Shown here one piece after another: positions 14,911 through 24,221 of a stretch of 40,007 nt of DNA. The stretch is from Streptomyces hokutonensis (GTDB lineage: Bacteria; Actinomycetota; Actinomycetes; Streptomycetales; Streptomycetaceae). The notes beneath the pieces are model-generated. The model saw nothing but the letters and a program-made list of their open reading frames with translations, made no database searches and was not told the DNA's origin. The stretch is taken from positions 1 to 40,007 of the forward strand of contig NZ_BARG01000003.1 of NCBI RefSeq assembly GCF_000376565.1, read 5' to 3'. A program made the position numbers and the translations under genes. Position 1 is the stretch's first letter. Every line of letters begins with the position of its first letter.

Positions 14911-14926
14911 CTTACTCGCAAGTAGG
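14911..14926. promoter_or_regulatory. Palindromic operator-like site upstream of the acyl-CoA ligase
   Basis: TTACTCGCAAGTA (palindrome core TACTCGCAAGTA at 14913-14924) lies 48 bases before the ligase start. It resembles TTACT-N3/4-AGTAA sites used by actinobacterial TetR regulators of fatty-acid genes. The regulator is not in this window. Confidence 0.45.
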
Positions 14927-14972
14927 GGAAGGTCAATGGGGCCGGTGGGATCGAGTGCGGGTTCGGTCGGGT

Positions 14973-16565
14973 TCAGTTCATCCGGCTTGCCTCGTCGATC
15001 GCTTCCGCGAGTTGCTGTACGTCCTTGTCCTCCGTCCGCTTCGCCAACGTGTGGGCGCGGTCGGCGAGTTCGTCGAGGCCGGGGTTGCCGGGCAGGGAGC
15101 CGGAGTCGTCTCCCTGTGTGCGGAGGGAGTCGGCGAAGTAGGCGGCCACCGCGGTGACCTGGAAGCGGGGCGAGGCGCCGGCCAGGGAGTCGTGCAGGGC
15201 GTCGGTCTCCAGCTGGCCCGACTCCTCGTGCGGGGCGCGGGTGTTCGGGTCGAGCCAGCGGACGCTGGCCGTGGCGAGGTGGCCGTCGGCGCCGGGCCTG
15301 GTGCGGACGGCGTAGAGGGCGGTCACGGTGTGGCCGGGGCCGATCTCGCCGCCGTCGACGTTGTCGTCGCGGAAGTCGTCGTCGGCGACCTTGCGGTCCT
15401 CGTAGCCGATGAGGCGGAACTGCGCGACCGTCTCGGGGTCGAAGGCGACCTGGGCCTTGGCGTCGCGGGCGGTGAGGTCGATGTTCTGCGGGAGTTGGTC
15501 GACGAAGACCTTGCGGGCGCCGGCGTCGTCCGAGACGTAGGCGGTGTGGCCGTCTCCCTTGTCGGCGAGTTTCTCCATCAGGGCGTCGCCGTAGTCGCTG
15601 CCGACGCCGACGCCGAACAGGGTGATGCCGTGGTCGCGGCGTTCGTTCGCGATGCGTTCCAGGATCGAATCGGCGTTGGTGTCACCGGTGTTGGCGAGGC
15701 CGTCGGAGATGAGGACGACCCGGTTGGTGGCGCCCTCGCGCAGGCCCTCGGTGGCGGTGGCGTAGCCGGTCTCGACGCCGGCCCCGAGGTTGGTGGAGGA
15801 CTGGGTCTCCAACTCGTCGATGGCGTGGTGGACTTTGCCGCGGTGGCCGTCGAGGCGGGTCATCGGGAGGACGGTCTCGGCCTCGTCGCTGAAGGTGACG
15901 AGGGCGACCGAGTCGTCGTCGCGCAGCCGGTCCGTCATCTCGTCGAGGGACTTCTTGGCGAGGTCGAGGCGGCCCGTCTCGGCCATGGAGCCGGAGACGT
16001 CGATGACGAACGTGAGGGCGGCGGGCGGGCGTTCATCGCTGTCGTCGGCGGTGCGGGTGGCGAGGCCGACGCGGATCAGGGACCAGTTGGCGCTGTCGGT
16101 GCGGGCGCCGTCGACGGTGACCGTGAAGCCGTTGCCGTCGGGGCGGTCGTAGTCCTGCCGGAAGCTGTTGACGAACTCCTCGGGGCGGATCGTCGACGGG
16201 TCGGGCAGCTGTCCGTCGGCGAGGACGCGGCGGGCGTAGCCGTAGGAGGCCGTGTCGACGTCGAGGGCGAAGGTGGAGAGGTAGTCGGGGGACGGGGCGA
16301 TCTTGTCTGCGGGGGTGTTTGTCTGTTCGCCGTCCTGTTCGCTGCTGTTGTCACCGCCGGAGGTGGTGGCGGGGGCCGGGGCCGGGAAGCCGGTCCGGTT
16401 GGACGCGTTCGAGCCGTCGGATTGGCCGCCGCCGCCCGCGCTGCAGCCGGTGAGCAGCAGGCCGCCCGCGGCGGTGAGGGCTAGCAGGGTGGCGCGCAGG
16501 TGCCGGGTGCGGTGGCGGGCGTACTCCTGCGCCGGTCGTGTTCGGTCGGTGTGGCTGGTCTCCAT
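14973..16565 (-). CDS. von Willebrand factor A lipoprotein (YfbK family)
   Basis: This 530-residue lipid-anchored surface protein has a basic leader and lipobox LLLTGC (about residues 36-41), then a Gly/Ser/Asn-rich linker. The YfbK N-terminal domain follows (TFALDVDTASYGYARR). The VWA domain comes next, with a complete MIDAS: DVSGSMAETG, the threonine/asparagine region SSTNLGAGVETG, and ISDGLANTGDT. The C-terminal DUF3520-type domain (FQVTAVAAYFADSLR) ends the protein. Family members bind a divalent metal and probably protein partners; no enzymatic role is known. It lies 61 bases after the acyl-CoA ligase start region on the same strand but appears to be its own unit. Confidence 0.9.
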   Translation of the reverse strand: METSHTDRTRPAQEYARHRTRHLRATLLALTAAGGLLLTGCSAGGGGQSDGSNASNRTGFPAPAPATTSGGDNSSEQDGEQTNTPADKIAPSPDYLSTFALDVDTASYGYARRVLADGQLPDPSTIRPEEFVNSFRQDYDRPDGNGFTVTVDGARTDSANWSLIRVGLATRTADDSDERPPAALTFVIDVSGSMAETGRLDLAKKSLDEMTDRLRDDDSVALVTFSDEAETVLPMTRLDGHRGKVHHAIDELETQSSTNLGAGVETGYATATEGLREGATNRVVLISDGLANTGDTNADSILERIANERRDHGITLFGVGVGSDYGDALMEKLADKGDGHTAYVSDDAGARKVFVDQLPQNIDLTARDAKAQVAFDPETVAQFRLIGYEDRKVADDDFRDDNVDGGEIGPGHTVTALYAVRTRPGADGHLATASVRWLDPNTRAPHEESGQLETDALHDSLAGASPRFQVTAVAAYFADSLRTQGDDSGSLPGNPGLDELADRAHTLAKRTEDKDVQQLAEAIDEASRMN

Positions 16566-16713
16566 CTCCCGTGCCCCCTCGGTCCGTTGACGTCGGCTTC
16601 TTGCGACTGTGACGGCGGAGGGGACGGGAACGTGCGCTACGGGGAGTTGCGGAAGCGTCTCGAAGGGGTCGCGATCATGGCCCGTCGAGACCGGTGGGTG
16701 ATCCTCCGGTGAC

Positions 16714-17577
16714 CTAGGAAACGATGTCCTTGCGGGCGAAACCCCGGAAGGCCAGGGCGAACAGCACGATGGCGTACGTAACGGAGACCGCCGTGCCCTG
16801 GATCATGCCGGACCACTCGGGATGCGGCTGTACGGCGTCCGCCCAGGCGAACTGCCAGTGCGCGGGCAGGAAGTCGCGCCAGTGGCCGAGCGCGGTGACG
16901 GCGTCCAGGACGTTGCCGACGATGGTCAGGCCGACCGCGCCGCCGACCGCGCCCAGGGGTGCGTCGGTCTTCGTCGAGAGCCAGAACGCGAGCCCGGCGG
17001 TGACCAGTTGGGACACGAAGATGTACGCCACCACCACGAGCAGGCGTTGGGCGGCCGTGCCCGAGCCGATCGTGCCGCCGGTGGGCAGCTCCAGCGGTCC
17101 CCAGCCGTAGGCGGCGGTGCCGACGGCCAGGGCGACGAGCGGGAGCAGGACCATCGCGCCGAGGCTGAGGCTCAGGCCGACGACCAGCTTGGACCACAGC
17201 AGGCGGGCCCGGGGCACGGGTGCCGCCAGCAGATAGCGCAGGGAGGACCAGCTGGCCTCCGAGGCGACGGTGTCCCCGCAGAACAGGGCGACCGGGACGA
17301 CCAGGAGGAAGCCGGCCGACACGAACAGGTTCACCGCGGCGAAGTTGGCGCCGGACGCGGTGGCCGTGTCCATCAGGGTCACCTGGCCGTTGCGCTCGCC
17401 CGGGGTGCCGCCGATCGCGAAGGCGGCCACCAGGACGAAGGGCAGCGCGGCGAGGATGCCGCCCATGACCAGGGTGCGGCGCCGCTTCAGCTGCCGGACC
17501 AGCTCTACCCGGAGGGGCAGTGTGCGGCCCGCGCGGTAGCCGGAGGCCACCTCTACGGGCTCGGCGAGCGTGCTCAT
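16714..17577 (-). CDS. ABC-2 type transporter permease
   Basis: This 287-residue permease has about six hydrophobic segments, the first at about 34-56 and the last near the C-terminus, and a basic cytoplasmic N-terminus. The stretch DTVASEASWSSLRYLLAAPV is typical of ABC-2 permeases (drug or polymer export; NatB/YhaP style). Its ATG overlaps the stop of the upstream hydrolase-ABC fusion by four bases (ATGA), so the two are almost certainly one transporter with a single fused ATPase. The substrate is unknown. Confidence 0.88.
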   Translation of the reverse strand: MSTLAEPVEVASGYRAGRTLPLRVELVRQLKRRRTLVMGGILAALPFVLVAAFAIGGTPGERNGQVTLMDTATASGANFAAVNLFVSAGFLLVVPVALFCGDTVASEASWSSLRYLLAAPVPRARLLWSKLVVGLSLSLGAMVLLPLVALAVGTAAYGWGPLELPTGGTIGSGTAAQRLLVVVAYIFVSQLVTAGLAFWLSTKTDAPLGAVGGAVGLTIVGNVLDAVTALGHWRDFLPAHWQFAWADAVQPHPEWSGMIQGTAVSVTYAIVLFALAFRGFARKDIVS

Positions 17578-20528
17578 GCGGAACCTCCGATCAGGGTGAG
17601 GAAGGCGTCTTCCAGGCGGCGGTGGGGGCCGACGGAGGAGACGGGGACTTCGAGCCGTACGAGTTCCACCAGGAGCCGGGCCGCGGTGGGCGAGCCGTGG
17701 GTGGGGTGCGCCGAGGAGGGGCCCGGTGCGGTGGACGGGGCCGCCGGGTCCTCCGCGAGGGACGGGGGCACCGGCGCGTCGAGCGCGGTGCCGGGGGCAT
17801 CGGCCGTGGCGGAGGTGGCCGGCTCGGCGAGTGCGACACCGGACGCCTCGGCTGTGCTGGCGCCCTGCGCCTCGCGAACCGCGCCGGCACCCTCCGCCAC
17901 GGCGCCGCCCGCCGGGGAGGCGGCGGACACCAGGCGGTCGCCGGGGGCCGGTTGGTCGGCGGACACCGGGTGGTCACCGGAGGGCGGACCGTCGTCGGAG
18001 GCCAGCCGCAGCAGCAGGCCGCCCTCCGCCCGTGTCACCGACTCCACGTCCGGAAGGGCCGCGATCTTGTCGACCAGCGGGTCGGGAATGTCGGCGGCCA
18101 GGCCGACGAGGAGGGTGTCTCCGGAGCCGATGATCTCGGCGACCGGGCCCGCCTGGACGAGTCGGCCGCGGTCCATGACCACGAGGTGGGTGCAGGACTG
18201 CTCGACCTCGGCGAGGAGGTGGCTGGAGACGATGACCGTGCGGCCCGCCTCCGCGTAGCGGATCATCACCTCGCGCATCTCGCGGATCTGCGGCGGGTCG
18301 AGGCCGTTGGTCGGTTCGTCGAGGATGAGGAGGTCGGGCAGGCCCAGCATGGCCTGGGCGATGGCGAGGCGCTGGCGCATGCCCTGGGAGTAGGTGCGCA
18401 CCGCGCGGGCGAGCGCGTCGCCGAGGCCCGCGATCTCCAGGGCCTCCTCCAGGTGGGCGTCCTCCGGGGGCCGTCCGGTCGCCTGCCAGTACAGCTCCAG
18501 GTTCTCGCGGCCGGAGAGGTGCGGGAGGAAACCAGCGCCCTCGACGAAGGCACCGACCCGGGACAGCACCGGGGCGCCCGGGCGGATCGCGTGACCGAAG
18601 ACCCTGATCTCGCCGTCGTCCGGTTTGATCAGGCCCATCAGCATGCGCAGGGTGGTCGTCTTGCCCGCGCCGTTCGGGCCCAGCAGGCCGAGCACCTGGC
18701 CCTTCTCGACACGGAAGGACAGATCCCGTACCGCGTACCGGTCCGCCGACTTCGCGTACCGCTTGCTCAAGTCGGTGATCTGGAGCGGGACTTCGGCCAG
18801 CTCGGGGTCGGGGGGTGTGGACGCCGTACGCCTGCGTCCGGTCAGCAGCAGTGCCAGTGCGAGCGCCGCGCCGGCGAGCGGGAGCCACCAGACCCAGGAC
18901 GGCAGTGTCGCCGCAGCGGTCGTCACACCCGGGGCCGTGGGCACCTTGAGGTCGCTCTTCAGGGTGACGGTGTACGTCGCCGGGGTCGCCGGGGAGGAGT
19001 ACGCGAGGTCCGTCGAGGCGAGGACCAGGCGCAGGTGGTGGCCGCTCTGGACGTCGTAGTCGATGGCCGGGAGGGTGATCGTGACGTCCTTGCCCGCCTC
19101 GGCGCCCTCGACCCTGAGGGGAGTCACCAGCTGGGAGGGCAGCACCTGTTGAGTGCCGCCCGGGCCGACGTCGTAGACCTTGCCGAAGAGGACGGCGTCG
19201 TCGCTCGTCGACTTGACGTGGACGGTGACCGTGGGCGATCCGGTGATGCGGAGGCCCTGGGTGAGGGGCTTGGAGTCGAACGCGGCGTACTGGCCGGGGA
19301 AGTCGAGGGAGATGCCGACGCCCAGGGAGGACAGCTGGGACAGGCCGCCCGCGCTGCCGAGGCCGGGGAGGGCGGAGATCGCGGGCGGGCTGGCGCCGGC
19401 CGGGTTGGTGAAGGACTGCTCGCGGCGGCCGGTGAGGGCGATCGTGCGCGGGTCGTTCTCCAGGCCTGGGTACGCGCTGCCGCTCGCGCCGCGCAGCAGG
19501 GCGGCGCCGTCCGTGGAGTCGACGCCTCCGGTGCGGGTGACGCGGAAGGCCGGTCCTGTGTCGGTGTTCTTGTCGTCCTTCAGGTACCGGTCGAACCACG
19601 AGGTCACGCGGGCCTGGACACGGCTCGTCTCCATGTCGCCGCCGTCATGGCCGCCCGCGATCCAGTCGACGTCCACGGGGGCGCCGTTGGCGCGGATCGC
19701 CTTCGCGGCGGCGTCGGCCTGGCCGAGCGGGAAGAGGGAGTCGGTCTGGCCCTGGAGGAGGAGGGTCGGCACGTTGATGTGCGTGGCGACGGCGGACGGG
19801 GAGCGCTCCTGGAGGAGTGCGCGCGCTGCCGCGTCGGGCTTGCCGGACTCGGCGACGCGGTCGTACATCGCGCACAACTGGGGATCGAAATTGGCGCAGC
19901 CGCCACCGGAGTTGATGAAGATGCTCGCCCAGAGCTTCTTGAAGACGCCGTTCGGGAACAGGGCGTCGGCGAGGTTCCAGTACGTGATCGCCGGGGCGAT
20001 GGCGTCCACGCGGTCGTCGTAACCGGCGGCGAGCAGGGAGATCGCTCCGCCGTAGGAACCGCCCGCCACGCCCACGCGCGGGTCGCCGGGCTTGTCCAAC
20101 TGGACGTCCGGCTGCTTCGCCAGCCAGTCGATCAGCTTGGAGACGTCCTTGACCTCGCCGTCCGGGTCGTTCAGGCCGATCTTGCCGGTCGACTTCCCGA
20201 AGCCGCGCGCGGACCAGGTCAGTACCGCGTACCCGTCTCTGGCCAGGCCCTCGGCCTGCTTCCGTACGTCGTCCTTGCTGCCGCCGAAGCCGTGGGCCAG
20301 GAGGACGGCGGGGCGGCGACCGGTGGTGCCGGAGGTGAAGTACGAGGTGTCGAGACGCACTCCGTCCACGGCCATGACGCGGTCGGAGCGGTGCACCGGA
20401 GGCGGCTCGTCGGAGGCAACCGCCGTCCAGGTACCGGCACCCACGAGCACCACGACGGCGGCCCCGGCGGCCAGCAGGCGCCGGGGCCTTCGCAGCAGCC
20501 CTCGCAGGGCGGGCAGTCGAAGATCCAT
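17574..20528 (-). CDS. Fusion: membrane-anchored S15/CocE-like hydrolase joined to an ABC ATPase
   Basis: This 984-residue protein has an N-terminal membrane helix (about 18-38). An X-Pro dipeptidyl-peptidase/CocE-like alpha/beta hydrolase follows (about 45-320) with a likely triad of S158 (AGGSYGG), D263 (QTDSLF) and H294 (AGGHDGG). A jelly-roll C-terminal domain (about 340-530) comes next, then a second helix (about 543-563). The ABC ATPase (about 582-800) has Walker A GPNGAGKTTT, signature YSQGMRQR, Walker B LLILDEPTNGLD and switch SSH. A Pro/Ala-rich insert of about 100 residues (846-945) splits the C-terminal ABC segment. Topology places the hydrolase outside and the ATPase inside. The stop overlaps the permease start. 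The substrate is unknown; peptide or ester processing coupled to transport is inferred. Confidence 0.9.
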   Translation of the reverse strand: MDLRLPALRGLLRRPRRLLAAGAAVVVLVGAGTWTAVASDEPPPVHRSDRVMAVDGVRLDTSYFTSGTTGRRPAVLLAHGFGGSKDDVRKQAEGLARDGYAVLTWSARGFGKSTGKIGLNDPDGEVKDVSKLIDWLAKQPDVQLDKPGDPRVGVAGGSYGGAISLLAAGYDDRVDAIAPAITYWNLADALFPNGVFKKLWASIFINSGGGCANFDPQLCAMYDRVAESGKPDAAARALLQERSPSAVATHINVPTLLLQGQTDSLFPLGQADAAAKAIRANGAPVDVDWIAGGHDGGDMETSRVQARVTSWFDRYLKDDKNTDTGPAFRVTRTGGVDSTDGAALLRGASGSAYPGLENDPRTIALTGRREQSFTNPAGASPPAISALPGLGSAGGLSQLSSLGVGISLDFPGQYAAFDSKPLTQGLRITGSPTVTVHVKSTSDDAVLFGKVYDVGPGGTQQVLPSQLVTPLRVEGAEAGKDVTITLPAIDYDVQSGHHLRLVLASTDLAYSSPATPATYTVTLKSDLKVPTAPGVTTAAATLPSWVWWLPLAGAALALALLLTGRRRTASTPPDPELAEVPLQITDLSKRYAKSADRYAVRDLSFRVEKGQVLGLLGPNGAGKTTTLRMLMGLIKPDDGEIRVFGHAIRPGAPVLSRVGAFVEGAGFLPHLSGRENLELYWQATGRPPEDAHLEEALEIAGLGDALARAVRTYSQGMRQRLAIAQAMLGLPDLLILDEPTNGLDPPQIREMREVMIRYAEAGRTVIVSSHLLAEVEQSCTHLVVMDRGRLVQAGPVAEIIGSGDTLLVGLAADIPDPLVDKIAALPDVESVTRAEGGLLLRLASDDGPPSGDHPVSADQPAPGDRLVSAASPAGGAVAEGAGAVREAQGASTAEASGVALAEPATSATADAPGTALDAPVPPSLAEDPAAPSTAPGPSSAHPTHGSPTAARLLVELVRLEVPVSSVGPHRRLEDAFLTLIGGSA

Positions 20529-20643
20529 GCCTCAACGGTACGGCCCGCGACTGACAACCGAGGCAGCCCCCGGACCGAACCTCCGCCCCTCCCCGGGGAG
20601 TACGAGCCCGTTCCCGCATACCGCGTCCGTGGTACGAAGTCCC

Positions 20644-21087
20644 ATGGACAGCTTGGGCAGAGCGGACACCTTCACGATCCGCCGAGCGACCTCCGCCGCC
20701 GAGGTCGCCGCGGCCGAGTACCTCTTCGACGGTCCCGTCCGCGCCGAGTGGGCCGAGCGTTTCCTGACTGCCGGCGGACACCATCTCTTCCTCGCGTACG
20801 ACGGCGGCGGGCCGACGCCGGTCGGCTTCGTCAGCGGGGTCGAGACGACGCACCCCGACAAGGGCACCGAGATGCTGCTCTACGAACTCGCGGTCGCGGA
20901 GCCGTATCGCCGCCGGGGGCTCGGGCGGGCGCTGGTGCGGCGGCTGGACGCGCTCGCGCGGGAGCGGGGCTGCTACGGGATGTGGGTGCTGATCGACACC
21001 GGGAACGACGTCGCCCTCGCCACCTACCGCAGCGCGGGTGGCAAGGACGACGGGTCGTGCTCCGTGGTGACGTGGGACTTCACGTAG
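20644..21087 (+). CDS. GNAT N-acetyltransferase (AAC(3)-I-like)
   Basis: This 147-residue acetyl-CoA-dependent N-acetyltransferase has the A-motif for pyrophosphate binding, ELAVAEPYRRRGLGRAL (Q/R-x-x-G-x-G/A), preceded by the beta-4 segment. The C-terminus (WVLIDTGNDVALATYRSAGG) recalls the AAC(3)-I group of aminoglycoside acetyltransferases and its many uncharacterised relatives. It stands alone, diverging from the hydrolase-ABC fusion and converging with the permease nine bases on. No strong ribosome site is visible before ATG 20644. A resistance role should not be assumed from family resemblance. Confidence 0.8.
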   Translation: MDSLGRADTFTIRRATSAAEVAAAEYLFDGPVRAEWAERFLTAGGHHLFLAYDGGGPTPVGFVSGVETTHPDKGTEMLLYELAVAEPYRRRGLGRALVRRLDALARERGCYGMWVLIDTGNDVALATYRSAGGKDDGSCSVVTWDFT

Positions 21088-21096
21088 TGAAGTCGC

Positions 21097-22506
21097 TTAC
21101 GCCCGCTGGTCCTCCGGGATCGACACCAGCCAGCGGGTCTCGCGGCGCGGGCGCAGATAGAACGCCCAGTAGAGGGTGGCGACGGCGACTGTGCCGCCCG
21201 TCCACAGCAGGTAGCTCGTCTCCTGCTGCGTGAGGATGTACGCCAGGACCGCGATCAGGAGAATCGGCATCGCGGGCCAGAGCGGCATGCGCCACGCGCG
21301 CGTGTGCCTGTGTTGGCCTCGGCGGGAGAGCAGGGCGGCGACCGCGACCAGCAGGTACATGCCCGTCACCGACACGCCCGTCACGCCGTACAGGGTGTCC
21401 AGGTTGACGAAGCAGAGGACTGCTCCGGGGATGCCCACGGCGAGGGTGGCCACCCAGGGGGAGCCGAAACGGCCGAGCTTGGAGAAGACCGTGTTGACCG
21501 GGGTGGGCCAGGCCTTGTCGCGGGCGGAGGCGAAGAGGACACGGGAGTTCTGGATGACCATGACGATGCCCGCGTTGATGATCGCGAGGGCCACGCAGAG
21601 GCTGACGAAGGTGCCGACCGCCGAGTTGGACCAGGCGGTGACCATGCTGCTGATGTCGCCGCCGGTCAGTTCGGAAAGGTCGGACGCGCCCATGGTGATG
21701 GCGACCACCGGGACCAGGATGATCACCGTGGAGATCGCGAGGGTGGCGAGGACCGTGCGGGCCACGTTGCGGCGCGGGTTCTCCAACTCCTCGGAGAGGT
21801 AGACCGCCGTCGAGAAGCCCTGGGTGACGAAGAGGGCGATCGCCAGGCCGGAGACCACCAGCATCGCCGTCACCGTGTCCGTGTGGCCGCCGGTGCCCGC
21901 CACCTGCATCGAGGTCAGGCTGCCCAGGCCCCGGTGGCTGTGCGTGAAGCCGAGGAGGGCTACGACTCCTGCCGCAATGACCTCCAGGACCAGGAAGATG
22001 CCGGTGATCCACGCGTTGGCCCGCAGGTCCAACAGGCCCGCCAGCGTGGCCAGGAGCATCACCCCGGCGCCCGTCATCGACGGGTTCAGGTGGACGATCG
22101 GGGTCAGGTAGTCCGCCGTGCCCATCGCTATCACCGGCGGGACGATCATCACGACCAGGAGCGAGAGGACGAAGACCAGCCAGCCCGCCAGGCGGCCCGC
22201 CAGCGTCGACACCATCGCGTACTCGCCGCCCGCGCTGGGGATGAGGGTGCCCAGCTCCGAGTAGCAGAACGCGACGGCGATGCAGAGGACCGAGCCGATC
22301 CCGATCGTGAGGGCGGTCGCGGTGCCCAGCGAGCCGAACAGGTCGGGGACGACCACGAAGAGCGTCGAGGCCGGTGTCACGCAGGAGAGCGTCAGGAGCG
22401 TGCCGCCGACGATGCCGATGGAGCGCTTGAGCTGCCGGGGGCTTCGGGAGCTGTCCGACGGCGCCTCGGAAACGGCGGCCTCGGCAGTGGGGAGGGTGTC
22501 GGTCAC
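21097..22506 (-). CDS. APC-family amino acid permease
   Basis: This 469-residue transporter of the amino acid-polyamine-organocation superfamily has about twelve to fourteen hydrophobic segments. The N-terminus carries the TM1 signature GIVGGTLLTLSCVTPAS, followed by SELGTLIPSAGGEYAMVS (TM2-3, typical of APC transporters), FSTAVYLSEELENPRRNVAR and FASARDKAWP. The exact substrate is not evident; Streptomyces relatives carry amino acids or amines. It is a lone minus-strand gene with its own start region. The inositol operon terminator lies about 150 bases upstream. Confidence 0.9.
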   Translation of the reverse strand: MTDTLPTAEAAVSEAPSDSSRSPRQLKRSIGIVGGTLLTLSCVTPASTLFVVVPDLFGSLGTATALTIGIGSVLCIAVAFCYSELGTLIPSAGGEYAMVSTLAGRLAGWLVFVLSLLVVMIVPPVIAMGTADYLTPIVHLNPSMTGAGVMLLATLAGLLDLRANAWITGIFLVLEVIAAGVVALLGFTHSHRGLGSLTSMQVAGTGGHTDTVTAMLVVSGLAIALFVTQGFSTAVYLSEELENPRRNVARTVLATLAISTVIILVPVVAITMGASDLSELTGGDISSMVTAWSNSAVGTFVSLCVALAIINAGIVMVIQNSRVLFASARDKAWPTPVNTVFSKLGRFGSPWVATLAVGIPGAVLCFVNLDTLYGVTGVSVTGMYLLVAVAALLSRRGQHRHTRAWRMPLWPAMPILLIAVLAYILTQQETSYLLWTGGTVAVATLYWAFYLRPRRETRWLVSIPEDQRA

Positions 22507-22658
22507 GGGCCTGATGGAACATTGACGGAAACCATCACGTCAATGGGTGTTCACCTACGGAATCCGTTGATCCAGTCCACCTAAAGTGACGTATTCGGCG
22601 CCCGAGGGCAGTGTCGGCCCCGGTTCGGGTTCCTACGGTTACCGCAGTCGTCGTAGCG

Positions 22659-22692
22659 AAAAAATGGGGCCGTCCGCGATACGGACGGCCCC
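22659..22692 (-). terminator. Terminator of the inositol operon
   Basis: A perfect 11-bp stem GGGGCCGTCCG / CGGACGGCCCC (22666-22676 and 22682-22692) has a 5-base loop. On the minus strand it is followed by ATTTTTT. It starts 12 bases after the iolA stop. Confidence 0.9.
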
Positions 22693-22704
22693 ACTCGGTC
22701 GGGA

Positions 22705-24207
22705 TCAGTGGTTGCGCGGGAACCCGAGGTCGACGCCGGTCGGGGCGTCGGCCGGGTCGGGCCAGCGGGTGGTGACGACCTTGCCGCGGGTGTAGAAGTG
22801 CGTGCCGTCGTTGCCGTAGATGTGGTGGTCGCCGAAGAGGGAGTCCTTCCAGCCACCGAACGAGTGGTAGCCGACGGGGACCGGGATCGGGACGTTGACG
22901 CCGACCATGCCGGCCTCGATCTCCAGCTGGAAGCGGCGGGCGGCGCCGCCGTCGCGGGTGAAGATCGCGGTGCCGTTGCCGAAGGGGGAACTGTTGATGA
23001 GGGCCACGCCCTCGTCGTACGTGTCCACGCGCAGGACGCAGAGGACCGGGCCGAAGATCTCGTCCGTGTAGGCCTTCGCGGTGGTCGGCACCTTGTCGAG
23101 GAGGGAGATGCCGATCCAGTGGCCGTCCTCGAAGCCCTCGACCGTGTAGCCGGTGCCGTCCAGGACGACCTCCGCGCCCTCGGCCGCAGCGCCCGTGACG
23201 TAGGACGCCACCTTGTCGCGGTGGACGGCGGTGATGAGCGGGCCCATCTCGGAGGTGGGGTCGTTGCCGGGGCCGATCTTGATCTTCTCGGCGCGCTCGC
23301 GGATCTTCTCGACCAGCTCGTCGCCGATGGAGCCGACCGCGACCACGGCGGAAATGGCCATGCAGCGCTCGCCCGCCGAGCCGTAGGCCGCGGACACGGC
23401 CGCGTCGGCCGCCGCGTCCAGGTCGGCGTCGGGCAGGACCAGCATGTGGTTCTTGGCGCCGCCCAGGGCCTGGACGCGCTTGTGGTTCGCGGAGGCCGTG
23501 GTGTGGATGTAGCGGGCGATGGGGGTCGAGCCGACGAAGGAGACCGCCTTGACGTCCGGGTGCTCAAGGAGCCGGTCGACGGCCACCTTGTCGCCGTGCA
23601 CGACGTTGAAGACGCCGTCCGGGAGGCCCGCCTCGGCGAGCAGTTCGGCGATCTTCAGGGACGCCGACGGGTCCTTCTCGGAGGGCTTGAGGACGAAGGT
23701 GTTGCCGGTCGCGATGGCGATCGGGAACATCCACATCGGCACCATGGCGGGGAAGTTGAACGGCGTGATGCCGGCCACGACACCCAGCGGCTGGCGGATC
23801 GACGCGACGTCGACGCGCGAGGCGACCTCGGTCGACAGTTCGCCCTTGAGCTGCACGGTGATCCCGCACGCCAGGTCGACGATCTCCAGGCCGCGCGCGA
23901 CCTCGCCCAGCGCGTCGCTGTGCACCTTGCCGTGCTCGGCGGTGATCAGCTCGGCGATGGCGTCCCGGTTGGCCTCCAGCAGCGCCCGGAACTTGAAGAG
24001 GATCGTGGTCCGCTTGGCGAGCGAGGACGTGCCCCAGGTCGCGTAGGCGTCCTTGGCGGCGGCGACCGCCGCGTCGACCTCCTCGACCGACGCGAACGCG
24101 ACCTTCGTGGTGACCGCGCCGGTCGCCGGGTCGGTGACCGGCCCGTAGTTCCCCGACGCGCCTTCGACGGTCTTGCCGCCGATCCAGTGGTTGACGATCT
24201 TCGTCAT
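22705..24207 (-). CDS. iolA: Methylmalonate-semialdehyde dehydrogenase (CoA-acylating)
   Basis: This 500-residue ALDH-superfamily enzyme converts malonate or methylmalonate semialdehyde to acetyl-CoA or propionyl-CoA using NAD and CoA. It is the last step of myo-inositol catabolism and part of valine degradation (also called mmsA/msdA). The nucleophile is C282 in GSAGERCMAISA. The usual ALDH base Glu is replaced by N253 in LGGAKNH, a hallmark of the CoA-acylating subgroup. Also visible are TPFNFPAMVPMWM and KPSEKDPSA. ATG 24207 is chosen because AAGGAG lies nine bases upstream; it is 14 bases after the iolD stop. It is the last gene of the operon, followed by a strong terminator. Confidence 0.94.
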   Translation of the reverse strand: MTKIVNHWIGGKTVEGASGNYGPVTDPATGAVTTKVAFASVEEVDAAVAAAKDAYATWGTSSLAKRTTILFKFRALLEANRDAIAELITAEHGKVHSDALGEVARGLEIVDLACGITVQLKGELSTEVASRVDVASIRQPLGVVAGITPFNFPAMVPMWMFPIAIATGNTFVLKPSEKDPSASLKIAELLAEAGLPDGVFNVVHGDKVAVDRLLEHPDVKAVSFVGSTPIARYIHTTASANHKRVQALGGAKNHMLVLPDADLDAAADAAVSAAYGSAGERCMAISAVVAVGSIGDELVEKIRERAEKIKIGPGNDPTSEMGPLITAVHRDKVASYVTGAAAEGAEVVLDGTGYTVEGFEDGHWIGISLLDKVPTTAKAYTDEIFGPVLCVLRVDTYDEGVALINSSPFGNGTAIFTRDGGAARRFQLEIEAGMVGVNVPIPVPVGYHSFGGWKDSLFGDHHIYGNDGTHFYTRGKVVTTRWPDPADAPTGVDLGFPRNH

Positions 24208-24221
24208 GCCCAGTTGCTCCT

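Noticed and set aside
17520..21233. 1237-codon plus-strand frame
   Set aside because: It is the antisense shadow of the hydrolase-ABC fusion; no domains, extreme Arg/Gly content.
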